A stretch of 64,000 nt of DNA from Arthrobacter sp. SPG23 (GTDB lineage Bacteria > Actinomycetota > Actinomycetes > Actinomycetales > Micrococcaceae): contig NZ_JYCN01000014.1 in assembly GCF_000876655.1 (NCBI RefSeq), forward strand, positions 124,001-188,000. Direction: 5' to 3'. Each line of letters opens with the position of its first letter. The first letter of the stretch is position 1. Below the pieces are notes generated by a model. It was not told where the DNA came from, made no database searches, and saw only the letters and a list, made by a program, of their open reading frames with translations. A program made the translations under genes and the position numbers. Below are positions 1-8,843 of this stretch, in pieces.

Positions 1-674
1 AGAACTGCCCGACGGATCAACGTCTGGACCTGCGCACCCGGCCCCAGCAACTCCTGGACGGCCTGGTCGGCGCCGCCAAAGTCGCCCTCGCCACCGGAAA
101 CCTCCCCGCTGCGGGCGGTCTGCGGCCCCAGGTCATGGTCACCATCGACTACCGCGACCTCCTCGAACGACTCGAACACGCCAGCGACCGCGCCAGTGAT
201 GGACCAGGCGGCGCCCCCGGCACCGGCACCTTACGCACCCCCGGCATCCCGGGCACGGGCTCGTTCACCTTCACCTGCCCCGTCACCGCCGCCACCGTCC
301 GGAAGATCGCGTGCGACGCGGACATCATCCCCGTCCTGCTCGGCAGCGAGGGACGCGTCCTCGATATCGGCCGGACCACACGGATCTTCCCGCCCCACAT
401 CCGCAAGGCCATCACCGCACGGGACCAGGGCTGCGCCTTCCCGAACTGCACCATCCCCGCACCCTGGTGCGAAGCCCACCACATCACCTACTGGTCACAC
501 GGCGGCACCACCAGCACCGAGAACGGCACCCTGCTCTGCTCCCATCACCACCACCTGATTCACAAGGAACAGTGGCAGATCCAGGTCAAAACCGGGATCC
601 CCTGGTTCATCCCGCCACCCCACATCGACCCACGCCAACAACCCCAACGAAACCGCTACTTCAGACTCGAGTGA
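1..674 (+). CDS. DUF222/HNH endonuclease, 5'-truncated by window edge
   Basis: C-terminal part of a 13E12/DUF222-type protein with an HNH nuclease domain. The reading frame is open from base 3 to a TGA at 672-674 (223 residues visible), so the true start lies before the window. The end carries the HNH signature: a Cys (FPNC), then WCEAHHI about 10 residues later, a conserved W-x-H-GG segment, an N-G-x-L-LC motif, and a final HHHHLIHK. In this family the Cys and His residues bind metal and the central His is catalytic. These proteins are multicopy in Arthrobacter and mycobacteria. Their role is unclear, and many behave like mobile or selfish repeats. The family call is firm; the biological function is not known. 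Confidence 0.85.
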   Translation, partial: NCPTDQRLDLRTRPQQLLDGLVGAAKVALATGNLPAAGGLRPQVMVTIDYRDLLERLEHASDRASDGPGGAPGTGTLRTPGIPGTGSFTFTCPVTAATVRKIACDADIIPVLLGSEGRVLDIGRTTRIFPPHIRKAITARDQGCAFPNCTIPAPWCEAHHITYWSHGGTTSTENGTLLCSHHHHLIHKEQWQIQVKTGIPWFIPPPHIDPRQQPQRNRYFRLE

Positions 675-935
675 CGCTGCAGCAGGTCTAACCGGCGTGC
701 CCTCGTGAAACATGGTCCCATCAGACTGAATTCCGGCAGCCGGTCCGGCAGCCTCACGGCTGGCGGAAGAGAGCGAACATCCTGAGCGGGTCCGGCTTGA
801 AGTCCGAACCCGCAGTGCGCCACGCCCGCTGGAATTCACTCCGAACGGGCTGATTCGGCTGAGTGCTATCGTTTCAAATCGCGGTGCGCCAGAGTTCGGG
901 GAGGCCGGACCGGCGAATAGGCAGGGGAGCAGATC

Positions 936-1529
936 ATGAAACCCATCCCGGTAAACCCGTCCCGTGTCCTCTTTTACGGTGTCACGGGCAGCGGCAAGTC
1001 CTCGGCGGCCCGCGCGTACGCGGCAGCGTCGGGGCTGCCCGAGTTTTCAGCAGACGACGACATTGGCTGGCTTCCCGGCTGGCAACAGCGCAGCGTCGAG
1101 CAGCAACGGCAGCTCGCGGGCGAAGTTGCGGCACGCGAGCGCTGGGTGCTGGACAGCGCCTATGGTGTCTGGCGCGACATCGTTGTACCCCGGGCGGAAC
1201 TGGTTGTCGCGTTGGATTATCCCCGGTGGCTGTCCCTGGCCAGGCTCGTGCGCCGATCGCTGCGACGAGTGATTACCAGGCAGCCCGTCTGCAATGGAAA
1301 CGTCGAAACGCTCGCGAGGCTATGTGCGAGGGACTCGATCTTCTACTGGCACTTCAACTCATTTGCCAGGAAGAAACGTGTTTTCAAGGAATGGCAGGCC
1401 AGCCCGGACATGCCGCCGGTGATGGCGTTTCGCAGGCCCCGGGACCTCGACGACTGGCTGGCGGGGGTCGCAACAGCCGCTTCAGGTCCCGGGGATGCTG
1501 CCGAAGGTTCCGGCCGCCCGCACCGCTAG
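936..1529 (+). CDS. P-loop NTPase, adenylate kinase/topology-modulation-like
   Basis: A 197-residue soluble protein with a Walker A motif near the N-terminus (GVTGSGKSS, residues about 15-23), then an Asp-rich stretch (SADDD) and an Arg-rich lid-like region (residues about 105-120, several RR pairs). This is the layout of small adenylate-kinase-fold proteins annotated as topology modulation or FlaR-like proteins, which probably phosphorylate a nucleotide or small molecule. The substrate cannot be read from the sequence. The ATG is preceded by a GGGGAGC ribosome site 6-7 bases upstream. It stands alone, convergent with the DUF937 gene. Confidence 0.6.
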   Translation: MKPIPVNPSRVLFYGVTGSGKSSAARAYAAASGLPEFSADDDIGWLPGWQQRSVEQQRQLAGEVAARERWVLDSAYGVWRDIVVPRAELVVALDYPRWLSLARLVRRSLRRVITRQPVCNGNVETLARLCARDSIFYWHFNSFARKKRVFKEWQASPDMPPVMAFRRPRDLDDWLAGVATAASGPGDAAEGSGRPHR

Positions 1530-1547
1530 AAGTTCGAGTCAGGACAG

Positions 1548-2369
1548 CTACTTTTTGCCGAAGAGTCCGCCCAACAGCCCGCCGAGGCCGCCGCCGTCGT
1601 TCTTTTTCTCGTCTGGGCGGTCCTGGGAGCCGTTACCGGCACCGTCGCCGGGAAGATCGACGTCGACCACCTCGCCTGGTACGGGCGCACCGCCCTGCGG
1701 AATCGGCTGACCGAGTGGTCCGGTGGGGGGTTGCGGCGCCCTTTCGGTCCTGGGCTCCGGGACGACCGCATCGCGGGACTGCTGGCCCCCCTGCGGGCCC
1801 CCTCCCAAAATGCCGCCGAGGATGTCTCCCAGACCTCCCTGGGCGCCCGCACCGCCTTGTGAAGCGCCGCCAAGAATGCCACCCAGGATGCTGCCGAGGT
1901 CGATGCCGCCGGGGCCGCCGGCCGCGTCGCCCGCTGCTCCGCCTCCCGCCTGTGCATTCCGTCCGCCGAGAATTTTGTTGGCGAGGTAGGACATCACGAT
2001 GGGCGCCAGAATTGGGAGAAGCTTCCGGACGAGGTCGCCGCCCACGCCGCCCAGGTTGGCAGTGCCCGCGAGCTGGTTTGCCACCTGGTCCTGTTGCCCG
2101 CCGAAAACATGGCTGACAATCTTCTCGCCGTCGGCTGTATCCACCTGTGCGGCGTCCACGCCGCCGTCCACGAGCCCGTTCTGGTGTTGGGCCAGCGCTG
2201 ATTCAAGGGACGCTGCTCCCTCGGGCGCCTGCACGTTGCTCTGCATGCCGGCGAGGAGGGTGGGCACCGCAGCTTCGACGGCGGCCCGGGCGGTCTCCCT
2301 GTCCGTGCCCAGAAGACCGGCAATCTGGTCAACGGGTACCTGGTCCAAGATCTCGCGGATGTCTGTCAT
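1548..2369 (-). CDS. DUF937 family protein
   Basis: A 273-residue protein. Residues about 1-150 match the DUF937 pattern: an N-terminal helix pair (DQVPVDQIAGLLG), an A-V-P-T-LL-AG-M segment, then L-x-QH. The middle to C-terminal part (about residues 135-190) is Gly/Ala-rich with repeated LGGILGG segments, followed by a Pro/Gly linker and a Gly-Leu-Phe-Gly-Lys-Lys end. No signal peptide or clear membrane helix is visible. An AAGGAG site precedes the ATG. Function of DUF937 proteins is unknown. It is divergent from ribF and could share its control region. The low-complexity tail suggests a flexible or self-associating region. Confidence 0.75.
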   Translation of the reverse strand: MTDIREILDQVPVDQIAGLLGTDRETARAAVEAAVPTLLAGMQSNVQAPEGAASLESALAQHQNGLVDGGVDAAQVDTADGEKIVSHVFGGQQDQVANQLAGTANLGGVGGDLVRKLLPILAPIVMSYLANKILGGRNAQAGGGAAGDAAGGPGGIDLGSILGGILGGASQGGAGAQGGLGDILGGILGGGPQGGQQSRDAVVPEPRTERAPQPPTGPLGQPIPQGGAPVPGEVVDVDLPGDGAGNGSQDRPDEKKNDGGGLGGLLGGLFGKK

Positions 2370-2530
2370 GGCGCTCTCCTTCAGCCCGGCGCGGGGCCGC
2401 GGGCATCGTTGGCTTCGGCGCGCAGCTGCGCCGCCGGGTGCTGCCCTTGCATCCTAGTCGGGGACACAGACCCGCGGAAGGGCGGGGGTCGGGGCCGGCC
2501 GCGGCGTCGGTTGCGGCGGGCAATTGCGGG

Positions 2531-2536
2531 TAATCT
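2531..2536 (+). promoter_or_regulatory. candidate -10 box of ribF
   Basis: TAATCT lies about 66 bases upstream of the ribF ATG in the divergent DUF937/ribF gap. It fits TANNNT. No convincing -35 box is visible. Confidence 0.4.
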
Positions 2537-2601
2537 TAGAGAGTTCCGGGGGCCGGCGGCTCTCCGGACGAGTCAATGGCAGGCAGTAAAAGGCGAGGTT
2601 G

Positions 2602-3585
2602 ATGGTCCACATCTGGAACGATCCGTCCGAGGTCCCCGCGGACTTCGGCCCTACCGTTGTCACGTTTGGCAATTTCGACGGCGTACACCGCGGGCACCAG
2701 CAGGTGCTTTCCCAGCTCATCCGCACAGCGCGACTCAATGGTGCGCGTGCTGTAGCGGTGACGTTCGATCCCCACCCGGCGCAGGTACACCGGCCTGAGT
2801 CCGCCCCCGAGCTCATCATGGGCCTCGAGGACAAGCTCGTCGCCCTCGGGGAGCTGGGCCTGGATGCCGTCCTGGTGATGAAGTACTCCCTTGAGCTTGC
2901 CAGTCTGACGCCGGAAGAATTCGTGGCCGGGATCCTCGTCGGCAGCCTCAAAGCCGGCCACGTGGTGATCGGCCATGACGCACGCTTTGGCCGCGGCAAC
3001 TCCGGCGACCTGTCCACCATGCAGGAGCTGGGGGAGAAGTTCGGCTTTGCCGTGCAGGTCATCAGCGAGTTCGGTTCCGAAGGCTTCCCCATCCACGACG
3101 ACGGCGGCACTGACCGCCGGTGTTCGTCCACCTGGGTTCGGGAGTCCTTGCGGGACGGCGACGTCAGCACGGCCGCTGCCGTGCTGGGCAGACCGCACCG
3201 GATGCGCGGTGAGGTTGTCCACGGCGCCGCCCGCGGCCGCGCACTCGGATTCCCCACCGCCAACCTGGCCTCCGAAGCCAGCGGCTACATCCCGGCTGAC
3301 GGCATCTACGCCGGCTGGCTCGTGGACCAGGCCGGCACCAGATGGCCGGCGGCCATCTCCGTGGGCTCCAACCCCACGTTCGACGGGGTCAGCAGGCAGG
3401 TTGAGGCGCACGTTATTGACCGCCCGGAAGAACCGGTTGAAAACTTCGATCTGTACGGCCAGACAGTAGTTGTGGAGTTCGTGGCCCGGCTGCGGGGCAT
3501 GGTGGCGTACCGTGGGCCGGAGGCGCTCGTTGAACAGATGCGCCTGGACGTCGTCCAGGCCCACGACATCCTGTTCCGGCGCTGA
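2602..3585 (+). CDS. ribF: bifunctional riboflavin kinase/FMN adenylyltransferase
   Basis: Makes FMN from riboflavin and ATP, then FAD from FMN and ATP. The N-terminal nucleotidyltransferase domain (about residues 15-175) shows GNFDGVHRGHQ with the HxGH motif and a later S-T-W-V-R-E segment. The C-terminal riboflavin kinase domain (about 185-320) shows GEVVHGAARGRALGFPTANL. At 327 residues it has the normal family length. I chose ATG 2602 over the TTG one codon earlier (2599) because it sits about 4-5 bases after an AGGCGAGG site. kynA follows after 29 bases, so the two may be co-transcribed. Confidence 0.95.
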   Translation: MVHIWNDPSEVPADFGPTVVTFGNFDGVHRGHQQVLSQLIRTARLNGARAVAVTFDPHPAQVHRPESAPELIMGLEDKLVALGELGLDAVLVMKYSLELASLTPEEFVAGILVGSLKAGHVVIGHDARFGRGNSGDLSTMQELGEKFGFAVQVISEFGSEGFPIHDDGGTDRRCSSTWVRESLRDGDVSTAAAVLGRPHRMRGEVVHGAARGRALGFPTANLASEASGYIPADGIYAGWLVDQAGTRWPAAISVGSNPTFDGVSRQVEAHVIDRPEEPVENFDLYGQTVVVEFVARLRGMVAYRGPEALVEQMRLDVVQAHDILFRR

Positions 3586-3614
3586 CCCCAGCCACTGGCA
3601 AGGAAGGCGCCGCT

Positions 3615-4469
3615 GTGTCCGTTGAGAAGAACACGAGGAAACTGGAAAAGGACATCGTCCGGGATTTCAGTTCACGGATGAGCTACGCGTCGTACCTGCA
3701 ACTACCCACGCTGCTCAGCGCGCAGCAACCCGTCAGTGATCCTGAACACCACGACGAACTGCTCTTCATCATCCAGCACCAGACCACCGAGCTGTGGCTG
3801 AAGCTGGTCCTCCACGAGCTGCGCAGCGCCGCGGCCTGGCTCCGCAGCGACGATCTTGGCTCTGCCCTGAAAGCAATTGCGCGCGTCAAACACATCCAGA
3901 AGACCCTGACCGAGCAGTGGTCGGTGCTGGCCACCCTGACACCCACCGAGTATTCCCAGTTCCGCGGCTTCCTGGGCAACTCGTCCGGGTTCCAGTCCAG
4001 CCAGTACCGGGCGGTGGAATTCGTCCTCGGCAACAAGAACCGCAAGATGCTTCCGGTGTTCGAATCCGATCCTGAGGCGTACCAGCAACTGAGCACCGTC
4101 CTCGAAGCGCCAAGCATTTACGACGAGTTCCTCGCCTACCTCGACCGGCAGGGCTTCGACATCCCGGCGTCCCTGCTGGAACGCGACGTCACCAAGGCGC
4201 ACCAGTTCTGCCCCGAACTGGTGCCGGTGTTCAAGCACATCTACGAAAACGCGTCCGACAACTGGGGTGCCTACGAGGCGTGCGAGGAACTGGTGGACCT
4301 GGAAGACAACTTCCAGCTGTGGCGGTTCCGGCACCTGCGGACGGTGCAGCGGACCATCGGCATGAAGGCCGGCACCGGAGGATCCAGCGGCGCCGCGTTC
4401 CTGCAGAAGGCCCTGGAACTGACGTTCTTCCCCGAACTTTTCGCCGTCCGAACGGAGATTGGCCAGTGA
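3615..4469 (+). CDS. kynA: tryptophan 2,3-dioxygenase
   Basis: Heme enzyme that opens the indole ring of L-tryptophan to N-formylkynurenine, the first step of the kynurenine pathway. The 284-residue protein shows the family block with Y-A-S-Y-L near residue 20, then HDELLFIIQHQTTELWLK with the active-site region, a Q-F-R-G-F-L-G-N-SSGFQS-x-QYR block, and a C-terminal GTGGSSGAAFLQKAL loop. It starts with GTG after an AAGGAAGGCG site. Its TGA overlaps the kynU GTG start (GTGA), which indicates translational coupling. No kynurenine formamidase is visible in the window. Confidence 0.96.
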   Translation: MSVEKNTRKLEKDIVRDFSSRMSYASYLQLPTLLSAQQPVSDPEHHDELLFIIQHQTTELWLKLVLHELRSAAAWLRSDDLGSALKAIARVKHIQKTLTEQWSVLATLTPTEYSQFRGFLGNSSGFQSSQYRAVEFVLGNKNRKMLPVFESDPEAYQQLSTVLEAPSIYDEFLAYLDRQGFDIPASLLERDVTKAHQFCPELVPVFKHIYENASDNWGAYEACEELVDLEDNFQLWRFRHLRTVQRTIGMKAGTGGSSGAAFLQKALELTFFPELFAVRTEIGQ

Positions 4470-5710
4470 CCACGGTTCAAGAGACTCAAGACGCCCTGCG
4501 GCAGCGCGCCGTCGGACTTGACGCCGCAGACCCGCTGGCGGGCTACCGCGACCAGTTCATCGGAACGGACACCGATCTGTGCTACCTCGACGGGAACTCC
4601 CTGGGCCGTCCGCTCAAGCGGACCGCCACGGACATCAACAGCTTCATTCACCACAGCTGGGGAGGCCGGCTGATCCGCGGCTGGGATGAGGAATGGCTCC
4701 GGCTGCCGGAAACCATCGGCGACCAGCTGGGCAGGGCGGTGCTCGGTGCCGCGCCAGGGCAGACGATCATCGCCGACTCCACCACGGTTGTCCTCTACAA
4801 ACTGATCCGCGCCGCACTCGCCGCGGTCAAGGACCCCGCCAGGACCGAAATCGTGCTGGACACGGACAACTTCCCCACGGACCGTTACCTCCTCGAAGGC
4901 ATCGCCCGGGAAGAAGGGCTGACACTGCGCTGGATCGAGGCCGATCCCAACGCCGGGGTGACCGTCGAGCAGGTGCGCGAGGCGGTTGGACCGGCCACCG
5001 CCGTCGTGGTCCTCAGCCAGATCGCCTACCGCTCCGGCTATCTCGCCGACCTGCCGGCGATCACTGAGGCAGTGCACGACGCCGGTGCGCTGGTGGTGTG
5101 GGACCTGTGCCATTCCGCCGGCTCGGTGGAAATCGCACTGGATGCCGCCGGCGTTGACTTCGCCGCGGGCTGCACCTACAAATACCTCAACGGGGGGCCG
5201 GGCTCGCCGGCCTTCGCCTACATCAACTCCCGGCACCTCCCGGGGCTGAGCCAGCCGATCTGGGGCTGGATGGGCCGCAAGGACGCGTTCGAAATGGCGG
5301 CCGGCTATGAACCGGCTCCCGGGATCCGCGGCTTCCTCAGCGGAACGCCGGCAATTTTCGGGATGATCGCCATGCAGGGCACGCTGGACCTGATCGAAGA
5401 AGCCGGCATGTCCGCACTCCGGGAAAAATCACGGAAGCTCACGGCATTCGCGCTCGAGCTCCATGATGCCTGGCTTGCCCCGGCGGGCGTCCTGCTGGCA
5501 ACGCCGCGGGATCCGGAGCGCCGGGGGAGCCACATCACCGTGGACCATCCGGACTTCCGGGAGATGACGGCCCAGCTCTGGGCGCAGGATGTCATCCCGG
5601 ATTTCAGGGCCCCGCACGGGATCCGGATCGGGCTCTCGCCGCTCAGCACCTCTTTCATGGAGGTCTACCGCGGCGTCGCCGCCGTCCGTGATCTGCTGGC
5701 ACGCCACTAG
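4466..5710 (+). CDS. kynU: kynureninase
   Basis: PLP-dependent hydrolase converting kynurenine to anthranilate and alanine (or 3-hydroxykynurenine to 3-hydroxyanthranilate). The GTG at 4466 overlaps the kynA stop and gives 414 residues, typical for the family. The frame stays open further upstream, but that part overlaps kynA. Visible motifs: L-D-G-N-S-L-G-R near residue 35, DLCHSAGSVE with the PLP-contacting Asp, GCTYKYLNGGPGSPAF containing the Schiff-base Lys, and F-L-S-G-T-P later. With kynA it forms a two-gene tryptophan degradation unit. Confidence 0.95.
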   Translation: MTTVQETQDALRQRAVGLDAADPLAGYRDQFIGTDTDLCYLDGNSLGRPLKRTATDINSFIHHSWGGRLIRGWDEEWLRLPETIGDQLGRAVLGAAPGQTIIADSTTVVLYKLIRAALAAVKDPARTEIVLDTDNFPTDRYLLEGIAREEGLTLRWIEADPNAGVTVEQVREAVGPATAVVVLSQIAYRSGYLADLPAITEAVHDAGALVVWDLCHSAGSVEIALDAAGVDFAAGCTYKYLNGGPGSPAFAYINSRHLPGLSQPIWGWMGRKDAFEMAAGYEPAPGIRGFLSGTPAIFGMIAMQGTLDLIEEAGMSALREKSRKLTAFALELHDAWLAPAGVLLATPRDPERRGSHITVDHPDFREMTAQLWAQDVIPDFRAPHGIRIGLSPLSTSFMEVYRGVAAVRDLLARH

Positions 5711-5747
5711 CCGGCCGGCCCACAGCAGCCAGGTTGCACGGCGTGTT

Positions 5748-5777
5748 TCGACAAGATTGTAGCCGGGCCGGTAAACT
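5748..5777 (+). promoter_or_regulatory. predicted rpsO promoter
   Basis: A TCGACA hexamer (5748-5753), an 18-base spacer and TAAACT (5772-5777) form a good sigma-70-type promoter about 140 bases before rpsO. Transcription would begin near 5784. Confidence 0.6.
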
Positions 5778-5783
5778 AAACGT

Positions 5784-5918
5784 TGGATCCGGCTGCAGTC
5801 CGTGGCGGCTGGCTCTTGTTATGTGCAGGAATTCCCGAATTAGCGGGGATCTCAGGCGCAGGCACACCCGGCAGTGAGTTACTGATTCGGGCCTCACGGC
5901 ACATCTCTAGGAGTTATT
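5784..5918 (+). promoter_or_regulatory. rpsO 5' leader, candidate S15 autoregulatory RNA
   Basis: About 135 transcribed bases precede rpsO. Near the end GTGAG (5874-5878) can pair with CTCAC (5893-5897), flanked by a CCGG/CGG extension, placing a hairpin just before the AGGAG ribosome site (5909-5913). S15 controls its own translation through unrelated leader structures in several bacterial groups. That this leader does so is inference. Confidence 0.35.
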
Positions 5919-6188
5919 GTGGCACTTGACGCCGCTGTAAAGCAGTCCATCATCAAGGATTTCGCAACGTCCGAAGGCGACACCGGTTCACCGGAGGTCC
6001 AGGTTGCAGTCCTCACTCAGCGGATCAAGGATCTCACTGAGCACATGAAGGAGCACAAGCACGACTTCCACACCCAGCGCGGTCTGCTGGCCATGGTTGG
6101 TCGTCGCAAGCGCATGCTCACCTACCTGAAGAACACTGACATCAACCGCTACCGTGCGCTCATCGAGCGCCTCGGCCTGCGCCGCTAG
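5919..6188 (+). CDS. rpsO: 30S ribosomal protein S15
   Basis: The 89-residue primary 16S rRNA-binding protein. The family signature is complete: [11 protein letters not shown] near residue 24, [11 protein letters not shown], the [13 protein letters not shown] core, and a C-terminal [12 protein letters not shown]. It starts with GTG after AGGAG. A strong terminator follows within 15 bases, and pnp comes next, the usual rpsO-pnp neighbourhood. Confidence 0.98.
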   Translation: MALDAAVKQSIIKDFATSEGDTGSPEVQVAVLTQRIKDLTEHMKEHKHDFHTQRGLLAMVGRRKRMLTYLKNTDINRYRALIERLGLRR

Positions 6189-6200
6189 TCAGACCCGAGG

Positions 6201-6238
6201 GGCGGCCCCTTCCGTGACGGAAAGGGCCGCCTTCTTCA
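6201..6238 (+). terminator. intrinsic terminator after rpsO
   Basis: GGCGGCCCCTTCCGT pairs with ACGGAAAGGGCCGCC (one mismatch, 1-base loop region) and is followed by CTTCTTC. It lies 13 bases after the rpsO stop. Confidence 0.75.
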
Positions 6239-6240
6239 AA

Positions 6241-6434
6241 CAAAACTAAACAGGAGGATCAACCGCATCACGCATTCGCGGTCCTCGGTAGTGATTCCCG
6301 GGAACGGCTTCGAAGAATGAAGCCCGGCCCGTGGGTCTCGATCGATGACCGGGTGCAGTGCAGGCCAGTAGACAGATGCTGGACTGGGTTGATGCGGCTG
6401 GACTTCCGTTAACCAAGAAACGGAGGTGACTCTC
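6241..6434 (+). promoter_or_regulatory. pnp 5' leader, candidate Actino-pnp RNA
   Basis: The 190 bases between the rpsO terminator and pnp hold no ORF but several stem-loops: CTTC/GAAG around 6308-6325, a CCCGG/CCGGG helix around 6325-6355, and CCAG/CTGG around 6365-6385. A structured RNA called the Actino-pnp motif is known upstream of exoribonuclease genes in Actinomycetales. Position and structure fit, but I did not match its covariance model. Confidence 0.45.
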
Positions 6435-8675
6435 TTGGAGGGTCCCGAAATCCAGTTCTCAGAAGCCGTTATTGACAATGGCCGCTTCGGCAAGCGTGTA
6501 ATCCGCTTCGAAACCGGCCGCCTTGCCAAGCAGGCAGCCGGCGCAGCCATGGTGTACATCGACGAAGACACCGCGCTGCTGTCCGCTACCACCGCAGGCA
6601 AGCACCCGCGTGAAGGCTTCGACTTCTTCCCGCTGACCGTTGACGTCGAAGAGCGCATGTACGCCGCCGGCCGCATCCCGGGCTCGTTCTTCCGCCGCGA
6701 AGGCCGCCCGTCCACCGAAGCCATCCTGGCTTGCCGCCTCATGGACCGCCCGCTGCGTCCGGCCTTCATCAAGGGCCTGCGCAATGAGGTCCAGATCGTC
6801 GTCACCGTCCTGGCGATCAACCCGGACGAGCTTTACGACGTCGTGGCCATCAACGCCTCGTCGATGTCCACCCAGCTCTCCGGCCTGCCCTTCTCCGGCC
6901 CGATCGGCGGCGTCCGCGTTGCCCTCGTTTCTGACGAGAACGGCTCGCAGTGGGTTGCTTTCCCGAAGCACTCCCAGCTCGAGAACTCCGTGTTCAACAT
7001 GGTCGTTGCCGGCCGTGTTGCCGGTGACGACGTCGCCATCATGATGGTTGAAGCCGAAGCCACGGACAACTCCTGGAACCTCATCAAGGAACAGGGCGCC
7101 ACCGCTCCCACCGAAGAGGTTGTTTCCGAAGGCCTCGAAGCTGCCAAGCCGTTCATCAAGGCACTGTGCGACGCCCAGGCAGACCTCGCCGCCCGCGCCG
7201 CCAAGCCGACCGTCGAATTCCCGGTCTTCCTCGACTACGAAGACGACGCCTACGCCGCTGTTGAAGCCGCTGCCGCCGAGAAGCTGGCTGCTGTCTTCCA
7301 GATTGCTGACAAGCAGGAGCGCGACACCGCTTCGGACCAGCTCAAGGACGACGTCACTTCGTCGCTCGCCGGCCAGTTCGAGGGACGCGAGAAGGAACTG
7401 TCCGCAGCTTTCCGCTCGGTGACCAAGCACGTTGTGCGCCAGCGCATCCTGAAGGACCAGATCCGCATCGACGGCCGCGGCCTGACGGACATCCGCCAGC
7501 TCACCGCCGAGGTCGAGGTTCTGCCCCGCGTTCACGGTTCGGCCATCTTCGAACGCGGCGAGACCCAGATCATGGGTGTCACCACGCTGAACATGCTGAA
7601 GATGGAACAGCAGATCGACTCGCTGTCCCCGGTAACGCGCAAGCGCTACATGCACAACTACAACTTCCCGCCGTACTCCACCGGTGAAACCGGCCGCGTG
7701 GGTTCGCCCAAGCGCCGCGAAATCGGCCACGGTGCCCTGGCCGAGCGGGCACTCGTGCCCGTCCTGCCGTCCCGCGAGGAATTCCCCTACGCCATCCGTC
7801 AGGTATCTGAGGCACTCAGCTCCAACGGTTCGACGTCGATGGGTTCCGTCTGCGCCTCCACGCTGTCGATGCTCAATGCAGGTGTGCCGCTGAAGGCGGC
7901 CGTTGCAGGTATCGCCATGGGCCTGGTTTCCGACCAGGTTGACGGCCAGACCCGCTACGCAGCACTGACCGATATCCTCGGCGCCGAAGATGCCTTCGGT
8001 GACATGGACTTCAAGGTCGCCGGTACCTCCGAGTTCGTCACGGCCATCCAGCTGGACACGAAGCTCGACGGCATCCCGGCCTCCGTCCTGGCTGCCGCCC
8101 TGAAGCAGGCCCGCGAAGCACGCCTGCACATCCTCGAGGTCATCAACTCCGCGATCGACACCCCGGACGAACTCTCCGAGTTCGCTCCGCGCGTCATCGC
8201 GGTCAAGATTCCCGTGGACAAGATCGGCGAGGTCATTGGGCCCAAGGGCAAGATGATCAACCAGATCCAGGAAGACACCGGCGCGGACATCTCCATTGAG
8301 GACGACGGCACCGTTTACATCGGCGCCACCAACGGCCCGTCCGCCGACGCCGCACGCTCCGCGATCAACGCCATCGCCAACCCGCAGGTTCCGGAAATCG
8401 GAGAGCGCTACCTGGGTACGGTCGTCAAGACCACCACCTTCGGTGCCTTCATTTCCCTCACCCCGGGCAAGGACGGCCTGTTGCACATCTCCGAGCTGCG
8501 CAAGATCGCCGGCGGCAAGCGCGTTGACAACGTCGAGGACGTCGTCTCCGTGGGCCAGAAGATCCAGGTGGAGATCACCAAGATCGACGACCGCGGAAAG
8601 CTGTCCCTCTCCCCGGTCATCGCCGAGGAAGAAGGCGCTGAAAGCGCCGAGGTCGCCGAGGCGGCCGCAGAGTAG
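6435..8675 (+). CDS. pnp: polynucleotide phosphorylase
   Basis: Phosphorolytic 3'-to-5' exoribonuclease of the RNA degradation machinery. It has two RNase PH-like cores (about residues 10-230 and 330-560), a KH domain with IGPKGKMI near residue 605, and an S1 domain (about 655-725, [14 protein letters not shown]), ending in a Glu/Ala-rich tail. I chose TTG 6435 (746 residues) over GTG 6426 because GGAGG at 6422-6426 is then 8 bases upstream; the GTG would overlap the ribosome site itself. It sits between a leader RNA and a strong terminator, so it is probably monocistronic. Confidence 0.95.
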   Translation: MEGPEIQFSEAVIDNGRFGKRVIRFETGRLAKQAAGAAMVYIDEDTALLSATTAGKHPREGFDFFPLTVDVEERMYAAGRIPGSFFRREGRPSTEAILACRLMDRPLRPAFIKGLRNEVQIVVTVLAINPDELYDVVAINASSMSTQLSGLPFSGPIGGVRVALVSDENGSQWVAFPKHSQLENSVFNMVVAGRVAGDDVAIMMVEAEATDNSWNLIKEQGATAPTEEVVSEGLEAAKPFIKALCDAQADLAARAAKPTVEFPVFLDYEDDAYAAVEAAAAEKLAAVFQIADKQERDTASDQLKDDVTSSLAGQFEGREKELSAAFRSVTKHVVRQRILKDQIRIDGRGLTDIRQLTAEVEVLPRVHGSAIFERGETQIMGVTTLNMLKMEQQIDSLSPVTRKRYMHNYNFPPYSTGETGRVGSPKRREIGHGALAERALVPVLPSREEFPYAIRQVSEALSSNGSTSMGSVCASTLSMLNAGVPLKAAVAGIAMGLVSDQVDGQTRYAALTDILGAEDAFGDMDFKVAGTSEFVTAIQLDTKLDGIPASVLAAALKQAREARLHILEVINSAIDTPDELSEFAPRVIAVKIPVDKIGEVIGPKGKMINQIQEDTGADISIEDDGTVYIGATNGPSADAARSAINAIANPQVPEIGERYLGTVVKTTTFGAFISLTPGKDGLLHISELRKIAGGKRVDNVEDVVSVGQKIQVEITKIDDRGKLSLSPVIAEEEGAESAEVAEAAAE

Positions 8676-8705
8676 CCTGCAGCGCACTTTGTAGTACCAG
8701 CACGA

Positions 8706-8740
8706 CGGCGGGGCCGGTGGAACTTCCACCGGCCCCGCCG
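8706..8740 (+). terminator. intrinsic terminator after pnp
   Basis: A 17-base-pair perfect stem (CGGCGGGGCCGGTGGAA with its complement) with almost no loop, followed by CTGTT. It lies 31 bases after the pnp stop. Confidence 0.75.
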
Positions 8741-8843
8741 CTGTTAAGCCGCCCGATTGAATTGCCATTTCCACGGGCATGGCGGTAGTGGTCCGCTGGT
8801 ACGATTGCAGGCAGATTTGGCACCGTTTTCCTGAAAGGCCTTG

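Noticed and set aside
863-2116. Long plus-strand frame across the kinase-like and DUF937 genes
   Set aside because: Arg-rich composition without motifs, overlapping two supported genes in other frames.
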